Below, piece by piece: positions 1 to 9,369 of a stretch of DNA of 25,316 bases. The notes beneath the pieces are model-generated. The model saw only the letters and a program-made list of their open reading frames with translations, was not told the DNA's origin and ran no database searches. The stretch covers positions 1-25,316 of the forward strand of contig PLSG01000071.1 in the NCBI GenBank assembly GCA_003164155.1, read 5' to 3'. The translations under genes were made by a program, and so were the position numbers. Origin of the DNA: Parachlamydiaceae bacterium. GTDB lineage: Bacteria > Chlamydiota > Chlamydiia > Chlamydiales > Parachlamydiaceae. Numbering within the stretch: the stretch's first letter is position 1; the number at the start of each line of letters is the position of its first letter.

Positions 1-6
1 GACTAG

Positions 7-1305
7 TCATTTATAATCATACATAAGAGCCTCAGATTCGATAAGAGCACTTAATATTTCTGAATAGCCATTTGAGTAAGCTATCTCGATGGGATTTCCA
101 TAACCCCCTCCTTCTTTTGTTGGGTCAGCCCCGAAGGAAAGTAAAGATTTAACAATCTCTATATTGTTTTTTTCAACAGCTATAATTAATGGAGTCTTAC
201 CAGAACTATCAATCATGTTAACATCTGATCCGCAACCTATTAGTATATTAACAGCCTCATTAATCTGTTTATCGACAGCAACATTTAATGGTGAAAAACC
301 TTTTGAAATAAGCATGTAGTTAACTGCTCTTATTTCTGGAAAAGATAAGTTGTGTTTTGCGCCAGCGTTAAGTAAAGCATAAATAAATTCACTTGGAGAG
401 GCTATAAATCCATCACATTGAGGAAATTGAGTCACTAAATCAATGCTTGATTCGTAGTAGCAAATCGCAACAATCAATGTATTGCTATTCATGAAATGAT
501 TCATGTAGTTAACATCTGCTCCATACGACAATAGCAAGTTGAATAAAGCACCGTTTCCTGCATTTATAGCCGTCACAAGTGACGATTGGCCACCGCTTTC
601 TAAAGGAACGCCCCTTTCTATTAAATATTTAGCGATTTCAAGAGTATTTAGGATGTGCTGCTTTGAAATTGGCCATCCCATATGTAAATTTAAAAGGCTG
701 TTACCACATTTATCTAGTCTTTTGATCTCTGTATCGTTGAGTGTGTTAGCAATAATTTTAAATTTTAATATATCTGATCGTTGGATGGAAATTCCTAGAG
801 GATTATGATGCCAAATTTGAACTACTCCAGATACACCTAAAGGTTTTGCACCAAAATCACACAGTAGTTTGGTAATCGTTTCTGATTTATTTGTTGTGGC
901 TGCGGATAAAGGCGAAACAATTTCTCCGTGAGGAAGATAAGCATTTAAGTTTACATCAGCACCTTTATTAATCATTGCAGATACAAGTTCCTCTTCTTCT
1001 TTGTAAACAGCAAGTAAAAACGGTGTTGAGATATTTTGGTTTTGAGGCAAGTAATTTGGGTTTTCTCCTTTTTCTAACAATGTAATAGCAAGGCTTTTGT
1101 ACCCCTTATCGATTGCATAGAGCAACTTAGAATAGCTTTTTTGATTCTTTTCATGGCTGTTATAATATTCAGCAAGAAAAGACTGCATATTTGGATCGTT
1201 TGCGTGCAGATTGGAAAAAACAAGACCTTGATAAATGCAAACAGCCATGCACAATAAGGCAATCGATTTCTTTTCCACAAAAACACGAAATATATTTTTT
1301 ATCAT
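7..1305 (-). CDS. Secreted ankyrin-repeat protein
   Basis: This 432-residue protein opens with a basic stretch and a hydrophobic segment (residues about 13-31) ending in S-N-L-H-A, a plausible signal-peptidase site after residue 35, so export through Sec is likely. The rest is built of ankyrin-like units. Clear ones are at about 59-87, 92-121, 129-155, 240-268, 337-365, 369-397 and 402-425, several with the typical G-A-D-V-N or G-A-D-P turn after the second helix. Between about 160 and 235 the repeats are degenerate. Ankyrin proteins are protein-binding scaffolds, and in host-associated bacteria they are often effectors, but no target can be read here. The ATG has AGAGG about five bases upstream. 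The gene stands alone; its neighbour on the upstream side is on the other strand. Family assignment is secure; effector role is inference. Confidence 0.88.
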   Translation of the reverse strand: MIKNIFRVFVEKKSIALLCMAVCIYQGLVFSNLHANDPNMQSFLAEYYNSHEKNQKSYSKLLYAIDKGYKSLAITLLEKGENPNYLPQNQNISTPFLLAVYKEEEELVSAMINKGADVNLNAYLPHGEIVSPLSAATTNKSETITKLLCDFGAKPLGVSGVVQIWHHNPLGISIQRSDILKFKIIANTLNDTEIKRLDKCGNSLLNLHMGWPISKQHILNTLEIAKYLIERGVPLESGGQSSLVTAINAGNGALFNLLLSYGADVNYMNHFMNSNTLIVAICYYESSIDLVTQFPQCDGFIASPSEFIYALLNAGAKHNLSFPEIRAVNYMLISKGFSPLNVAVDKQINEAVNILIGCGSDVNMIDSSGKTPLIIAVEKNNIEIVKSLLSFGADPTKEGGGYGNPIEIAYSNGYSEILSALIESEALMYDYK

Positions 1306-1503
1306 AAAACCTCTCTTTTGAGTTGAAAGTAACGCCCAATTTTAACCTCTAATTTACTTGAAATCAACTACATACATTTCTTAATTCGTTACATCTGCTG
1401 CCATTAGAGGCTTTACCCTAGTAGACAAGAAAACTCTAGAACATTCCCACACCTAAAGCTTAAGATACTACGCTACTATAAACGCATAACGTGAGGGGAT
1501 TAG

Positions 1504-1722
1504 GTGCCACGTCAAAAAAAGAATGAAAATGGTTCGATCAGGCTGCAAGTTGTCTTAGATAAAGCGCAGACCAAACGGGGAAATGTCTCGGCTTATAGGA
1601 CTGCGAGAAAAGCGGAACATCACAGTGTTGAGGCTATTCGCAGGCCATAGAACAGTGTATCCATTGCCCGCGCAGCCGATGCGGCCAGGGTTGTGAACTA
1701 CCAACGAAAGAGAAAGCTATGA
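1504..1722 (+). pseudogene. Short GTG-started frame, interrupted by an amber codon
   Basis: A GTG at 1504 has AGGGG at 1494-1498 with five-base spacing and opens a basic 48-codon frame that ends in TAG at 1648-1650. The same frame then continues without a stop to TGA at 1720-1722. A third stretch, in another frame (about 1727-1914), reads as a polar helical segment ending just before the repeats at 1877-1975. Taken together this looks like a small gene broken by a nonsense change and a frameshift. The opening has an R-L-Q-V-V-L strand that resembles the start of a ribbon-helix-helix protein, but I do not recognise the family. It could equally be a genuine 48-residue peptide or chance. No other gene is seen between 1306 and 2000. 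Confidence 0.3.
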
Positions 1723-1876
1723 CTGATTTAAAAAAGATGGCAAAGAGTATACTGAAAAGAGCAATCAGCAGCTTGGAAAGCAGATTAAAGATCTCAGTGC
1801 AAAGTCGCAAGATGCACAGCACGGAAAACTCCTGTTCTATCACGTCCACAGCAACTGCACTGCCCTCCCAGATCTT

Positions 1877-1975
1877 TTTTATGATATGAAAAAAACACGG
1901 ACTTCCACATCATGAAATGGAGTAATTACTGTTTTATGATATGAATTTATTCCCATGTTTTGTATCATGAAACGG
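1877..1975 (+). promoter_or_regulatory. Two operator-like units with 55-bp period upstream of the ATPase gene
   Basis: The 14-base string TTTTATGATATGAA occurs at 1877-1890 and again at 1932-1945, exactly 55 bases apart. A second string, ATCATGAAAYGG, occurs at 1909-1920 and 1964-1975, again exactly 55 apart. The sequence between the two arms in each unit is not conserved, so spacing has been kept while the spacer has not. Within a unit TATGATA and TATCATG form an imperfect inverted repeat. The second unit ends 25 bases before the ATG of the gene at 2001, a position expected for a repressor or activator site. Binding by any particular protein is inference. Confidence 0.5.
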
Positions 1976-2000
1976 AAATTGACAAATCTAGGATAAGAAA

Positions 2001-3431
2001 ATGCGTTTCATTGGTAGAAAAAATGAACTTGAGACATTAGACCACCTCCTTCTCAAAAAATCCGCCAGCCTTGCTGTGGTGTGGGGTAGAAGGAGAATAG
2101 GCAAAAGCAGGCTAATAGAACAATTCCTAAAAGGTAAGAAATCTTGGAGCTTTTCTGGACTGCCGCCCACTCCTCAAACAACATCTCAAGAAGAGATACG
2201 CATTTTTGTAGCGCAGATGGCAAGAAATATTGGGATGCCAGAACTAAAAACTTCCGATTGGGGAGAGGTTTTTTGGCATTTAGGAAATCAAGCTGAAAAA
2301 GAACCTAACTTAATCATTTTCTTCGATGAAATATCTTGGATGGGGTCAAAAGATCCTAATTTTCTCGGCTACTTGAAAACAGAATGGGATAAAACTTTTT
2401 CAAAGCATCCACATTTGATTCTTATATTGTGCGGTTCAGTCTCAAGCTGGATTGAGGAGAACATTCTTAACAGCACAGGATTTTTTGGAAGGATTTCTAG
2501 CAAACTAAATGTCAAAGAACTTCCCTTGGCCGACTGTAATGAATTTTGGTCGGAGCAAAGTGACAGAGTGAGTGCTTATGAAAAGCTAAAAATTTTAAGC
2601 GTAACGGGGGGAGTTCCTAAGTACCTTGAGGAAATTATACCAAGTGAATCAGCTGAAAATAATATTAGCCGACTCTGCTTTAAGCCTGATGGACTACTCT
2701 TTAGAGAGTATGATCAAATATTTTCAGATTTGTTTTCTAGAAGAGCACATACTTTTGATAAGATCATAAGGATTTTAGCTGAAGGCTCAAAAAATTTAGA
2801 TGAAATTTGTGCAAATTTAAAAATTGAAAAAAGCGGTAACATTTCAAGCTATCTGCATGAACTCATATCTACAGGATTTATTTCTGAAGACCAGACATGG
2901 AATATTAAAGATAATAAACCATCTACTTTAAAAACTTTTCGACTAATGGACAACTACATTAGATTTTATTTAAAATTCATCTATCCGAATAAGCAAAAAA
3001 TAGAACAATTTGGACTTTCTGCGATGTCTACAACTCCTCTTTCTGGTTGGGAAACCATTATGGGATTGCAATTTGAAAATTTAGTAATTAATAATTTACC
3101 TAAACTTTGTGAACTATTAAACATTGACACCAAGGAAGTTGAAAAGGCTGGTCCATTTTTTCAAAAAAAAAACACAAAGCAGCAAGGATGTCAGATTGAT
3201 CTACTGATACAAACGAAGTTTACACTTTATTTATGCGAAATAAAATTTCATATCAATAAAACAGGAAAACAAGTCGTTAATGATGTTAAAAACAAGATAG
3301 AAAGGTTGTCATATCCAAAAGGATATTCAATTAGACCGGTACTAATCCACGTTAACGGCGTTACACAAGGTGTTTTGGAGACCCAAGCATTTGATAAGAT
3401 CATCGATTTCTCTGAATTTCTAAAAAAGTAA
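2001..3431 (+). CDS. ATPase of the ATPase_2/DUF234 type with nuclease-like C terminus
   Basis: The 476-residue protein has a Walker A loop G-R-R-R-I-G-K-S at 29-36 and a Walker B strand L-I-I-F-F-D-E at 104-110, followed by I-S-W, typical of the ATPase_2 (STAND-like) family common in archaea and some bacteria. A winged-helix-like middle (about 245-300) precedes a C-terminal DUF234-type domain. There Q-I-D400 and E413-I-K415 fit the D...ExK core of the PD-(D/E)XK nuclease fold. The ATG has AGGA at 1990-1993. The gene is monocistronic and downstream of the paired 55-bp-period units. The roles of this family are poorly known; mobile-element or toxin/defence functions have been suggested. I see no truncation. 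The ATPase call is firm, nuclease activity is inference. Confidence 0.85.
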   Translation: MRFIGRKNELETLDHLLLKKSASLAVVWGRRRIGKSRLIEQFLKGKKSWSFSGLPPTPQTTSQEEIRIFVAQMARNIGMPELKTSDWGEVFWHLGNQAEKEPNLIIFFDEISWMGSKDPNFLGYLKTEWDKTFSKHPHLILILCGSVSSWIEENILNSTGFFGRISSKLNVKELPLADCNEFWSEQSDRVSAYEKLKILSVTGGVPKYLEEIIPSESAENNISRLCFKPDGLLFREYDQIFSDLFSRRAHTFDKIIRILAEGSKNLDEICANLKIEKSGNISSYLHELISTGFISEDQTWNIKDNKPSTLKTFRLMDNYIRFYLKFIYPNKQKIEQFGLSAMSTTPLSGWETIMGLQFENLVINNLPKLCELLNIDTKEVEKAGPFFQKKNTKQQGCQIDLLIQTKFTLYLCEIKFHINKTGKQVVNDVKNKIERLSYPKGYSIRPVLIHVNGVTQGVLETQAFDKIIDFSEFLKK

Positions 3432-3440
3432 AACCAGCGA

Positions 3441-3466
3441 GAGAGTGCCAGGCCACGAACACTCTC
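3441..3466 (+). terminator. Weak hairpin after the ATPase gene
   Basis: GAGAGTG (3441-3447) and CACTCTC (3460-3466) form a perfect seven-base stem with a 12-base loop, ten bases after the stop of the ATPase gene. There is no T-run after it, so it is at best a weak or factor-assisted terminator or an RNA-stabilising hairpin. Confidence 0.25.
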
Positions 3467-3539
3467 GAGACCATTGATGTATTTGGCAGTTAAGACAAAG
3501 CATTTGGATTGATTAACACTCCTGAATGGCATTTCAAAT

Positions 3540-3661
3540 CTTGGCATGGTTCAAAAGCCGTTAACGCCAAGGTAAAAAAATGAGATACCTCCATCTTGCG
3601 TGCTGCTCTCCTTCTCACTTGTTATCTTTTGGTTGTTACCCTCATTTGAACCATGCCCAAG
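3540..3661. repeat. Imperfect inverted repeat in the 3432-3730 gap
   Basis: The arm CTTGGCATGGTTCAAA at 3540-3555 is matched in inverse by TTTGAACCATGCCCAAG at 3645-3661, with one extra base in the second arm. The spacer is about 90 bases. The gap between the ATPase stop and the convergent zinc-ribbon gene holds no convincing reading frame. The repeat could be a remnant of a small non-autonomous element or a long-stem RNA structure; neither is proven. Confidence 0.35.
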
Positions 3662-3730
3662 TCTTATGCTCCACATGAGTGTGATAGCACAATACTGATT
3701 TGCGATTTGATTGTGTCACTGTATCATGTA

Positions 3731-6142
3731 TCAGCCCCAATTAACAAATCTTTTTAATTGGTTAAATTTGAATCGGATATTATAACTCTCAAGATCGTTT
3801 TTTAATTGAGCCAATGCGAGCTGTGTAGCTGAATCAAGCGGGCCTTCTTGAGTAGCAATCACCACTTCTTGTGGAAGCATTTGCTTTGCAACCTCGAATA
3901 ACTTTAGGATATCTTTCGATTTCAAACCTGACGGTTCCGATTTTACTTCGCCTATCACTAAATCAGACCCTCGAAAAACAACGATATCGAGATCTGTAAA
4001 TGCATCTGCTGAACCTTTGCAAAAAACGTTTTGGCATGGTAGAAAATCAAACATATCACAAGGAAATCTCCCTTGGTTATGGAGCTCTCTAACGACATAG
4101 GGTAGACAGTTTTCCCTAATTGAATCTCTCACAATGTCGTTGAGTCTTAGTGTTAGATTTGGTTTGAGGGGTATTTCAATACCTGAACCACAAGCGGAGC
4201 AATTGGATCTATGTCGAATGTCATCTAATAAAAGCCAAGACTTATGACCACAATAGTTGCAACACAGCTGAGAACCAATTCGCAATACCCCTTTTCGGAC
4301 AAATTCTTCTAGATATGGTAAATAATGGTCCTCAAATTTTACAGCTTCCCAATTCGTGGATTTATCGTTTTTCTTGATTTGTTTTCCAACGAACTTATTA
4401 AAGCTATCATTAATTTCGTCCACTGAAAGATACTTATTCGTAGTTTGCCAACGGTTGAGCTTTCCTTGGAGATTTCCAGCTAAGAGCATATAGGATTCTT
4501 CAGAGATTGCGCCCATTTCTGGGATTTCTTGGGCTGCATCAAAAAGGTTTTTCTTGAGAATTGCAAGTTCCTTTTTTTCCTGAGATTCGACTGATTGCAG
4601 GTTACAAAAACGTAGCCCCATAGACACCCAAAAAGGATCATCAAAGAATTCAGCTGCAAGCTTAAGACTTCCAAAAACCTCAAGAAGTCTTACCAAAGAA
4701 TTGCCTGCTGACGAATTCTCGAATATATACTTCGGGGATTGATAATGGATTTGCTTTTCGATTTTTTCGGGTATCACATGGCCGAAAGATCTTAACATAG
4801 AATGCGTTGACGGTTCTGTCATGTTAAAAAAAGAATCTCTAGCCGAAACTTGAATGCTCACCTTACCATTATTCAGTGGTCGGGAATAGTTGTCTGAGAA
4901 TAAACTTTTAGAGATGTTATACCTTTTAGGCAATCTTAGCCTGAATGCAGAATGTTCGCCCTTGGAAGATTGATAATCAAGGTCGAGATCAACCATGAAC
5001 TCTCCCGTACATTTTTGTTTATCGATAAATGGAGGGATAGCAGGGATTAATCGTGCTGTGTGATTACAGTATTGCGTGCGAAATTGACAATCAATAGAGG
5101 CGTCAAGACCAACATCCTCAATTGGAGAATGTATCGTAGCTATTTTCAAGTAATCCTCCAGTTCCAGCTGTTGATATAACTGAACAGGATCATCAAAAGT
5201 TGCCCAGAAAATTGGCGTTCGCCCTTCATGTAGTTTGTTTTTGATGTTTTGTAATTCACTATTGGCGATAGAGGAAGAAATAACACAACCTTTAATTTGT
5301 GAGTTAGTATTATCCCAATAGACATTGGAAATCCATTTATTGAGAGTGCAATGAAAATTAGATTCGTTATCGAAATAACGATAAGATACCCATAGAAAAT
5401 CTCTTCCATTATATCCTGAAGACATTAAAGTACGATTCCACGCCCAAATTAAGTCTTCAGCGGTATCACCAATAAAAAGGTGAAAAGCACGCGCAAGCGG
5501 ATGATGTTTAACACTAAAAGGAGAATGACTCCAAAACTTTGCAAGGTCTTTTGGAAATAATGGTTTATTAGAGTTATATGAAAAGTTACCTGCCATAAAA
5601 CTATTCGGGTCTGTCGCATCATCGATAAGAGTTTTGGTTACGAATGAATGATTTAACAGCGTATCGTTGGATACTGTTTGCTCGAGCAAACCAAAATTCA
5701 TACGAAAAAATGAGTCATGTTGTCCACTTTGCTCGGAAGTTAAATACACCGGAGTGAGATTATAGCTATAGGATTTTACTTGGGAAAGGAACGATGGAAT
5801 GTACAAGCAGCTGATAGGATTTAAATCACTTAAAACCCTCGTCAAAGACTTAATTATCCGCGATGGTACAATTTCTCTGTAAATTCTAGAAATCAAACAT
5901 GGATCTAGCTCTAAAGTCGTGTAAATAATGTCAGAATCATGATATTGTAATAACATCCACCAATAAGCATCAATTTTTTTTCCATCAGTAGGCATGATAA
6001 GATAATAGCCGCCCCCCCAGCTTTTGTTTGCAAAATTGATGATTTGGAAAATCGTATCAATTGCACCTTCGGTATTGGGATTAACCAGGAAAGCTATGCG
6101 TTGAGGTCTTGATTTAAGATGAGCAGCACTAATGTGAGTCAT
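3731..6142 (-). CDS. Zinc-ribbon protein with C-terminal PD-(D/E)XK-like nuclease domain
   Basis: Not a named family that I recognise. From the ATG at 6142 the protein has 803 residues. That start has AGGA five bases upstream; an in-frame TTG at 6163 would add seven residues. The first 70 residues look like an alpha/beta domain with a W-G-G-G turn. A four-cysteine zinc ribbon (C628-x2-C631, C648-x2-C651) lies near the C terminus. It is followed by D717/D719 and E732-V-K734 on consecutive strands, the pattern of a PD-(D/E)XK endonuclease core (also seen in Holliday-junction and restriction nucleases). Two further cysteines (703, 708) lie between them. The middle is without recognisable motifs. 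Its place between an ATPase/DUF234 gene and a restriction operon suggests a defence role, which is inference. It has its own untranslated flanks, so it is probably transcribed alone. Confidence 0.7.
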   Translation of the reverse strand: MTHISAAHLKSRPQRIAFLVNPNTEGAIDTIFQIINFANKSWGGGYYLIMPTDGKKIDAYWWMLLQYHDSDIIYTTLELDPCLISRIYREIVPSRIIKSLTRVLSDLNPISCLYIPSFLSQVKSYSYNLTPVYLTSEQSGQHDSFFRMNFGLLEQTVSNDTLLNHSFVTKTLIDDATDPNSFMAGNFSYNSNKPLFPKDLAKFWSHSPFSVKHHPLARAFHLFIGDTAEDLIWAWNRTLMSSGYNGRDFLWVSYRYFDNESNFHCTLNKWISNVYWDNTNSQIKGCVISSSIANSELQNIKNKLHEGRTPIFWATFDDPVQLYQQLELEDYLKIATIHSPIEDVGLDASIDCQFRTQYCNHTARLIPAIPPFIDKQKCTGEFMVDLDLDYQSSKGEHSAFRLRLPKRYNISKSLFSDNYSRPLNNGKVSIQVSARDSFFNMTEPSTHSMLRSFGHVIPEKIEKQIHYQSPKYIFENSSAGNSLVRLLEVFGSLKLAAEFFDDPFWVSMGLRFCNLQSVESQEKKELAILKKNLFDAAQEIPEMGAISEESYMLLAGNLQGKLNRWQTTNKYLSVDEINDSFNKFVGKQIKKNDKSTNWEAVKFEDHYLPYLEEFVRKGVLRIGSQLCCNYCGHKSWLLLDDIRHRSNCSACGSGIEIPLKPNLTLRLNDIVRDSIRENCLPYVVRELHNQGRFPCDMFDFLPCQNVFCKGSADAFTDLDIVVFRGSDLVIGEVKSEPSGLKSKDILKLFEVAKQMLPQEVVIATQEGPLDSATQLALAQLKNDLESYNIRFKFNQLKRFVNWG

Positions 6143-6396
6143 ATGATTCCTGTTTTCAACCAATTACCTAACTACTGATTTAAATAAACAACATGTTAAT
6201 CGATCATTAAAATATCAAAACCAGAACTCAAAAAAACACTATGTGGCAAATGCAAGTTGTTCACCTTGTTTACAAATGACATTTTATTGTTGTTGTTCAA
6301 GAACCTACATCTAAATTAAGTCGTCGTCCTAGTTGAAATGCTTAATAATACAAATACTAGTTTTTAGTTCTGTATTTTTTAATATGTTAAGCGCTA

Positions 6397-9369
6397 TTAC
6401 ATGTGCCTAAATATACCATCCATAGAATCTACTACAATATATTGAGCAGGTGATTCGTTTACTGTGAGGGCTTTGAAGTGTTCCTTAGCGCACTTAATCT
6501 TTGACATTTCACGCGCCCGCAGATCATCAAGGAAGAGACTCGCTTTAGTTTCCACGATAAAATAGAGCCGTTCAGCACCATCTACCTCGATAAGTACTGC
6601 CCAATCCGGATTGTAGCTGCCTAATGGAGTGGGAACTTTAAACCATCCCGGAAGCTTTGCATAAACCTTAACCGCTGTATCATTTTCTAACCGCTCAGCA
6701 AAAGAGCGTTCAACTTGAGGAGAGTCGTAGATAATCTGCTCATAAACCGATTTTTTAGAAGGAATCATATTTTTAAGATAGCCTGTGAGTTCCTGATCTT
6801 CGAATAACTCTTGTGCATAGTAAACTTCTTCTCCAAGTCTTTGGTATTTAATACCGTCGACTAAGGCGAGGCGCTTACAGCGGTTTATGACTTCAGAGGC
6901 GAGCGCAATAAACTGCTGAGGATTGCGCTTAAAATCCTCCAAACGCTTGCTTCCGGAGAGAATGCGTTGAATACTACGCCTTGTGAGTTGCGTTCTGTCT
7001 TGCAGATCAGTGAGTATGTCAGGTAATTCTATATCCCCTTCATTTAGCACAACTGTGGAGGCTCCTTTTATTTGAGCTGCCTCAACCCCGGCTTTGCCAA
7101 TGGCAATATTGGCTTTTCGCCACTGCAAGAGTGGTTTTGAAATAGGTGGGGCTTCTTGAAGAAACCTTATGCATTCTTCTACGAGCTTCTCGTTGTCAAA
7201 CAGCACACGATAAGTTGTTTTGTGTTTGATGCGGTCCCAAAGTGCTTTGAATTCGGGGCTATAAAGAATTGCCTGCCGGGGATGAACCGTTCTTCGCTCA
7301 TCGGCATTCTTTATTTCTAGTCCTCCAGCCCGTCTACGTAACATGTCGGCAATTTGACTAAGCTGAGGCTTCAACGTCTCAGGTACGGATAGAGAGCCTT
7401 CTTTAAGAGCTCTTTTAAGAGAATCTTGAACTCTACCTTTAGCGTCAATATACCCTTTAACCTTAAGGTGTTCCCAAAGGACTTCCGATTGCTCAGCTCC
7501 AAGCGATGTAGTCTCTCCATCTGGTTTTGTTATGGTAATTGCGGAGAAGCCGTGTGGCTCGACAATACCAAAACGGATACCTGTATCTTCTTCAATTTCC
7601 TTCTGAAGGTTTTTGGCAAAGTGCTCATAGCTTTCATTGGCAATGACTGTTAATGTATTAACCTCAAAACCGCGCAGGCGTTCGCCGTTCTGGTTAACAC
7701 ACAGACGTAGGCCACGACCAATCGATTGCCGCCGATCCCGTTCCGTCTTGATATCCCGCAAAGTGCAAATTTGGAAAATATTCGGATTGTCCCATCCCTC
7801 ACGCAAAGCTGAATGGGAGAAGATAAATTTGAGGGGCGTATTGAAGCTTAATAGTCTCTCTTTTTCTTTCATAATTAGATTGTAGGCTCTTTCAGCATTT
7901 TCACGATTACCTTGGTTATTTTCTTCTGTATTAGTCCAACTTCCCTTTTTGTCGATGGAGAAATATCCATTATGGACTTCCTCAGCAGAGGATTTTAAAT
8001 CCACCTCGTGAAAAAGTGATTGATAGTCTGGGTGTTTGGCCCATCTGCGATACTCTTCCTCAAAAATGAGGGCATATTCCCCCTTGATTGGCTTACCATC
8101 GGCATCATATTGGCGATATCGGTTTACCACATCAATAAAGAAAAGACTCAAAACCTTAATGCCCAAAGGACGGAGACGTTTTTCCTTATCGAGGTGCTCT
8201 TTAATGGTGCGTCGAATCATTTCACGTTGAATAGCCAAGGCCTCTATATCGCCCCATGCTTGACCGGGTCTTAAATGATATTCACTTCCAGGGACTCTTA
8301 TTTCTAAGAACTCATTTTCTGTTCCACTCCGAATTTCGCCAATACGACAATTGTGATAGACTGCTCGCTTGGCCGTCTGTTCTAGATCATCTCCATCATG
8401 AACAGTTACTTCTCGTCGTTTGACTCCGCTACCATTCTCAACATCTAACTCCACTTTCGCGCAGATAATTCCACGCTTGTTGCTTACGGACAAAAGCCGC
8501 ACGAAAGGCTTATTATGTGCATCCTCTATCGTCGCGGATGCTACTTCGATTTGTTTGACCAACTTACGCTCATAGGCATCCACAGCGTCAAGACGGTACA
8601 CCATGTGGTGCTTGTCGACATGGGTCGCGGAGTAGCGTAAAGTGCAGAAAGGATTCATTGATTCGAGGGCTGTTTTCCCTGCTCCTGAAAGGCCTCCATC
8701 CACACTTTGAGGCTCATCGACAATTAAAATGGGCCGAGTGCTCTTGATTAGGTCAATTGGTTTTTCGTCACCAGTTTTTTCACCACCTTTATAAAGATTG
8801 TTGACATCCTTTTTGTTGATAGCCCCGACAGTCATTACCATAACCTGTATATGTGGACTCGTGGCAAAAGTGCGCACTTGACCTAACTTAGAGGAGTCGT
8901 AGAGGAAGTAGTCGAAAGGAATGCCTGCATAAAGACTTTTAAAATGCTCTTCAGTGATCTGAAGAGACTTGTAGACACCTTCTTTAATGGCAATTGAGGG
9001 GACAATGATTATGAATTTGGAGAATCCATACCTTTTATTCAGCTCAAAAATCGTGCGCAAATAGACATATGTCTTACCCGTACCTGTCTCCATTTCCACT
9101 GTAAAGTCACCTGAGGCTAGTTTAGCAGACTGCTGCAATCCGCATTGAGACTGGACGGTATTCAGATTTTTTAGCAGCTCATCATCGAGCAATGTCAGTC
9201 GATTACCAATACCGAGATCGCTCTCCATACTGGGAAAAAAACCTCCACCAAGCGCATTTTTGGTCACAGTGAACTCTGTGCGACAGATTTCTTGACCTTT
9301 AAAGAGATCGCATACAGCGTCAATAGCCTGAAGCTGGTAATCAAGATTAGGTTCAAAATGGAGCTTCAT
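6397..9369 (-). CDS. res: Type III restriction enzyme, Res (helicase-endonuclease) subunit
   Basis: Type III Res subunits use ATP to switch or slide along DNA and cut near pairs of unmethylated sites in complex with Mod. All hallmarks are present in this 990-residue protein, a normal length for Res. It has Walker A T-G-T-G-K-T at 95-100, a DEAD-like box D218-E-P-Q, S-A-T at 247-249, a motif VI region with Q-S-I-G-R-G-L-R-L around 560, and the C-terminal nuclease core P921-D922 with E940-T-K942. The nuclease motif is intact, so an active enzyme is expected. The ATG overlaps the TGA of the RhuM gene by four bases (9366-9369), so translation is coupled. It is the last gene of the five-gene operon, and no clear terminator hairpin follows in 6164-6396, a stretch where I see no gene. 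Confidence 0.93.
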   Translation of the reverse strand: MKLHFEPNLDYQLQAIDAVCDLFKGQEICRTEFTVTKNALGGGFFPSMESDLGIGNRLTLLDDELLKNLNTVQSQCGLQQSAKLASGDFTVEMETGTGKTYVYLRTIFELNKRYGFSKFIIIVPSIAIKEGVYKSLQITEEHFKSLYAGIPFDYFLYDSSKLGQVRTFATSPHIQVMVMTVGAINKKDVNNLYKGGEKTGDEKPIDLIKSTRPILIVDEPQSVDGGLSGAGKTALESMNPFCTLRYSATHVDKHHMVYRLDAVDAYERKLVKQIEVASATIEDAHNKPFVRLLSVSNKRGIICAKVELDVENGSGVKRREVTVHDGDDLEQTAKRAVYHNCRIGEIRSGTENEFLEIRVPGSEYHLRPGQAWGDIEALAIQREMIRRTIKEHLDKEKRLRPLGIKVLSLFFIDVVNRYRQYDADGKPIKGEYALIFEEEYRRWAKHPDYQSLFHEVDLKSSAEEVHNGYFSIDKKGSWTNTEENNQGNRENAERAYNLIMKEKERLLSFNTPLKFIFSHSALREGWDNPNIFQICTLRDIKTERDRRQSIGRGLRLCVNQNGERLRGFEVNTLTVIANESYEHFAKNLQKEIEEDTGIRFGIVEPHGFSAITITKPDGETTSLGAEQSEVLWEHLKVKGYIDAKGRVQDSLKRALKEGSLSVPETLKPQLSQIADMLRRRAGGLEIKNADERRTVHPRQAILYSPEFKALWDRIKHKTTYRVLFDNEKLVEECIRFLQEAPPISKPLLQWRKANIAIGKAGVEAAQIKGASTVVLNEGDIELPDILTDLQDRTQLTRRSIQRILSGSKRLEDFKRNPQQFIALASEVINRCKRLALVDGIKYQRLGEEVYYAQELFEDQELTGYLKNMIPSKKSVYEQIIYDSPQVERSFAERLENDTAVKVYAKLPGWFKVPTPLGSYNPDWAVLIEVDGAERLYFIVETKASLFLDDLRAREMSKIKCAKEHFKALTVNESPAQYIVVDSMDGIFRHM

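Noticed and set aside
3248..3547. Minus-strand 99-codon frame overlapping the ATPase end
   Set aside because: It mostly overlaps the ATPase/DUF234 gene on the other strand, where the D-ExK motif shows the true coding frame.
6164..6396. Possible gene or terminator in the gap after res
   Set aside because: No frame of useful length and only a five-base stem; nothing supportable.
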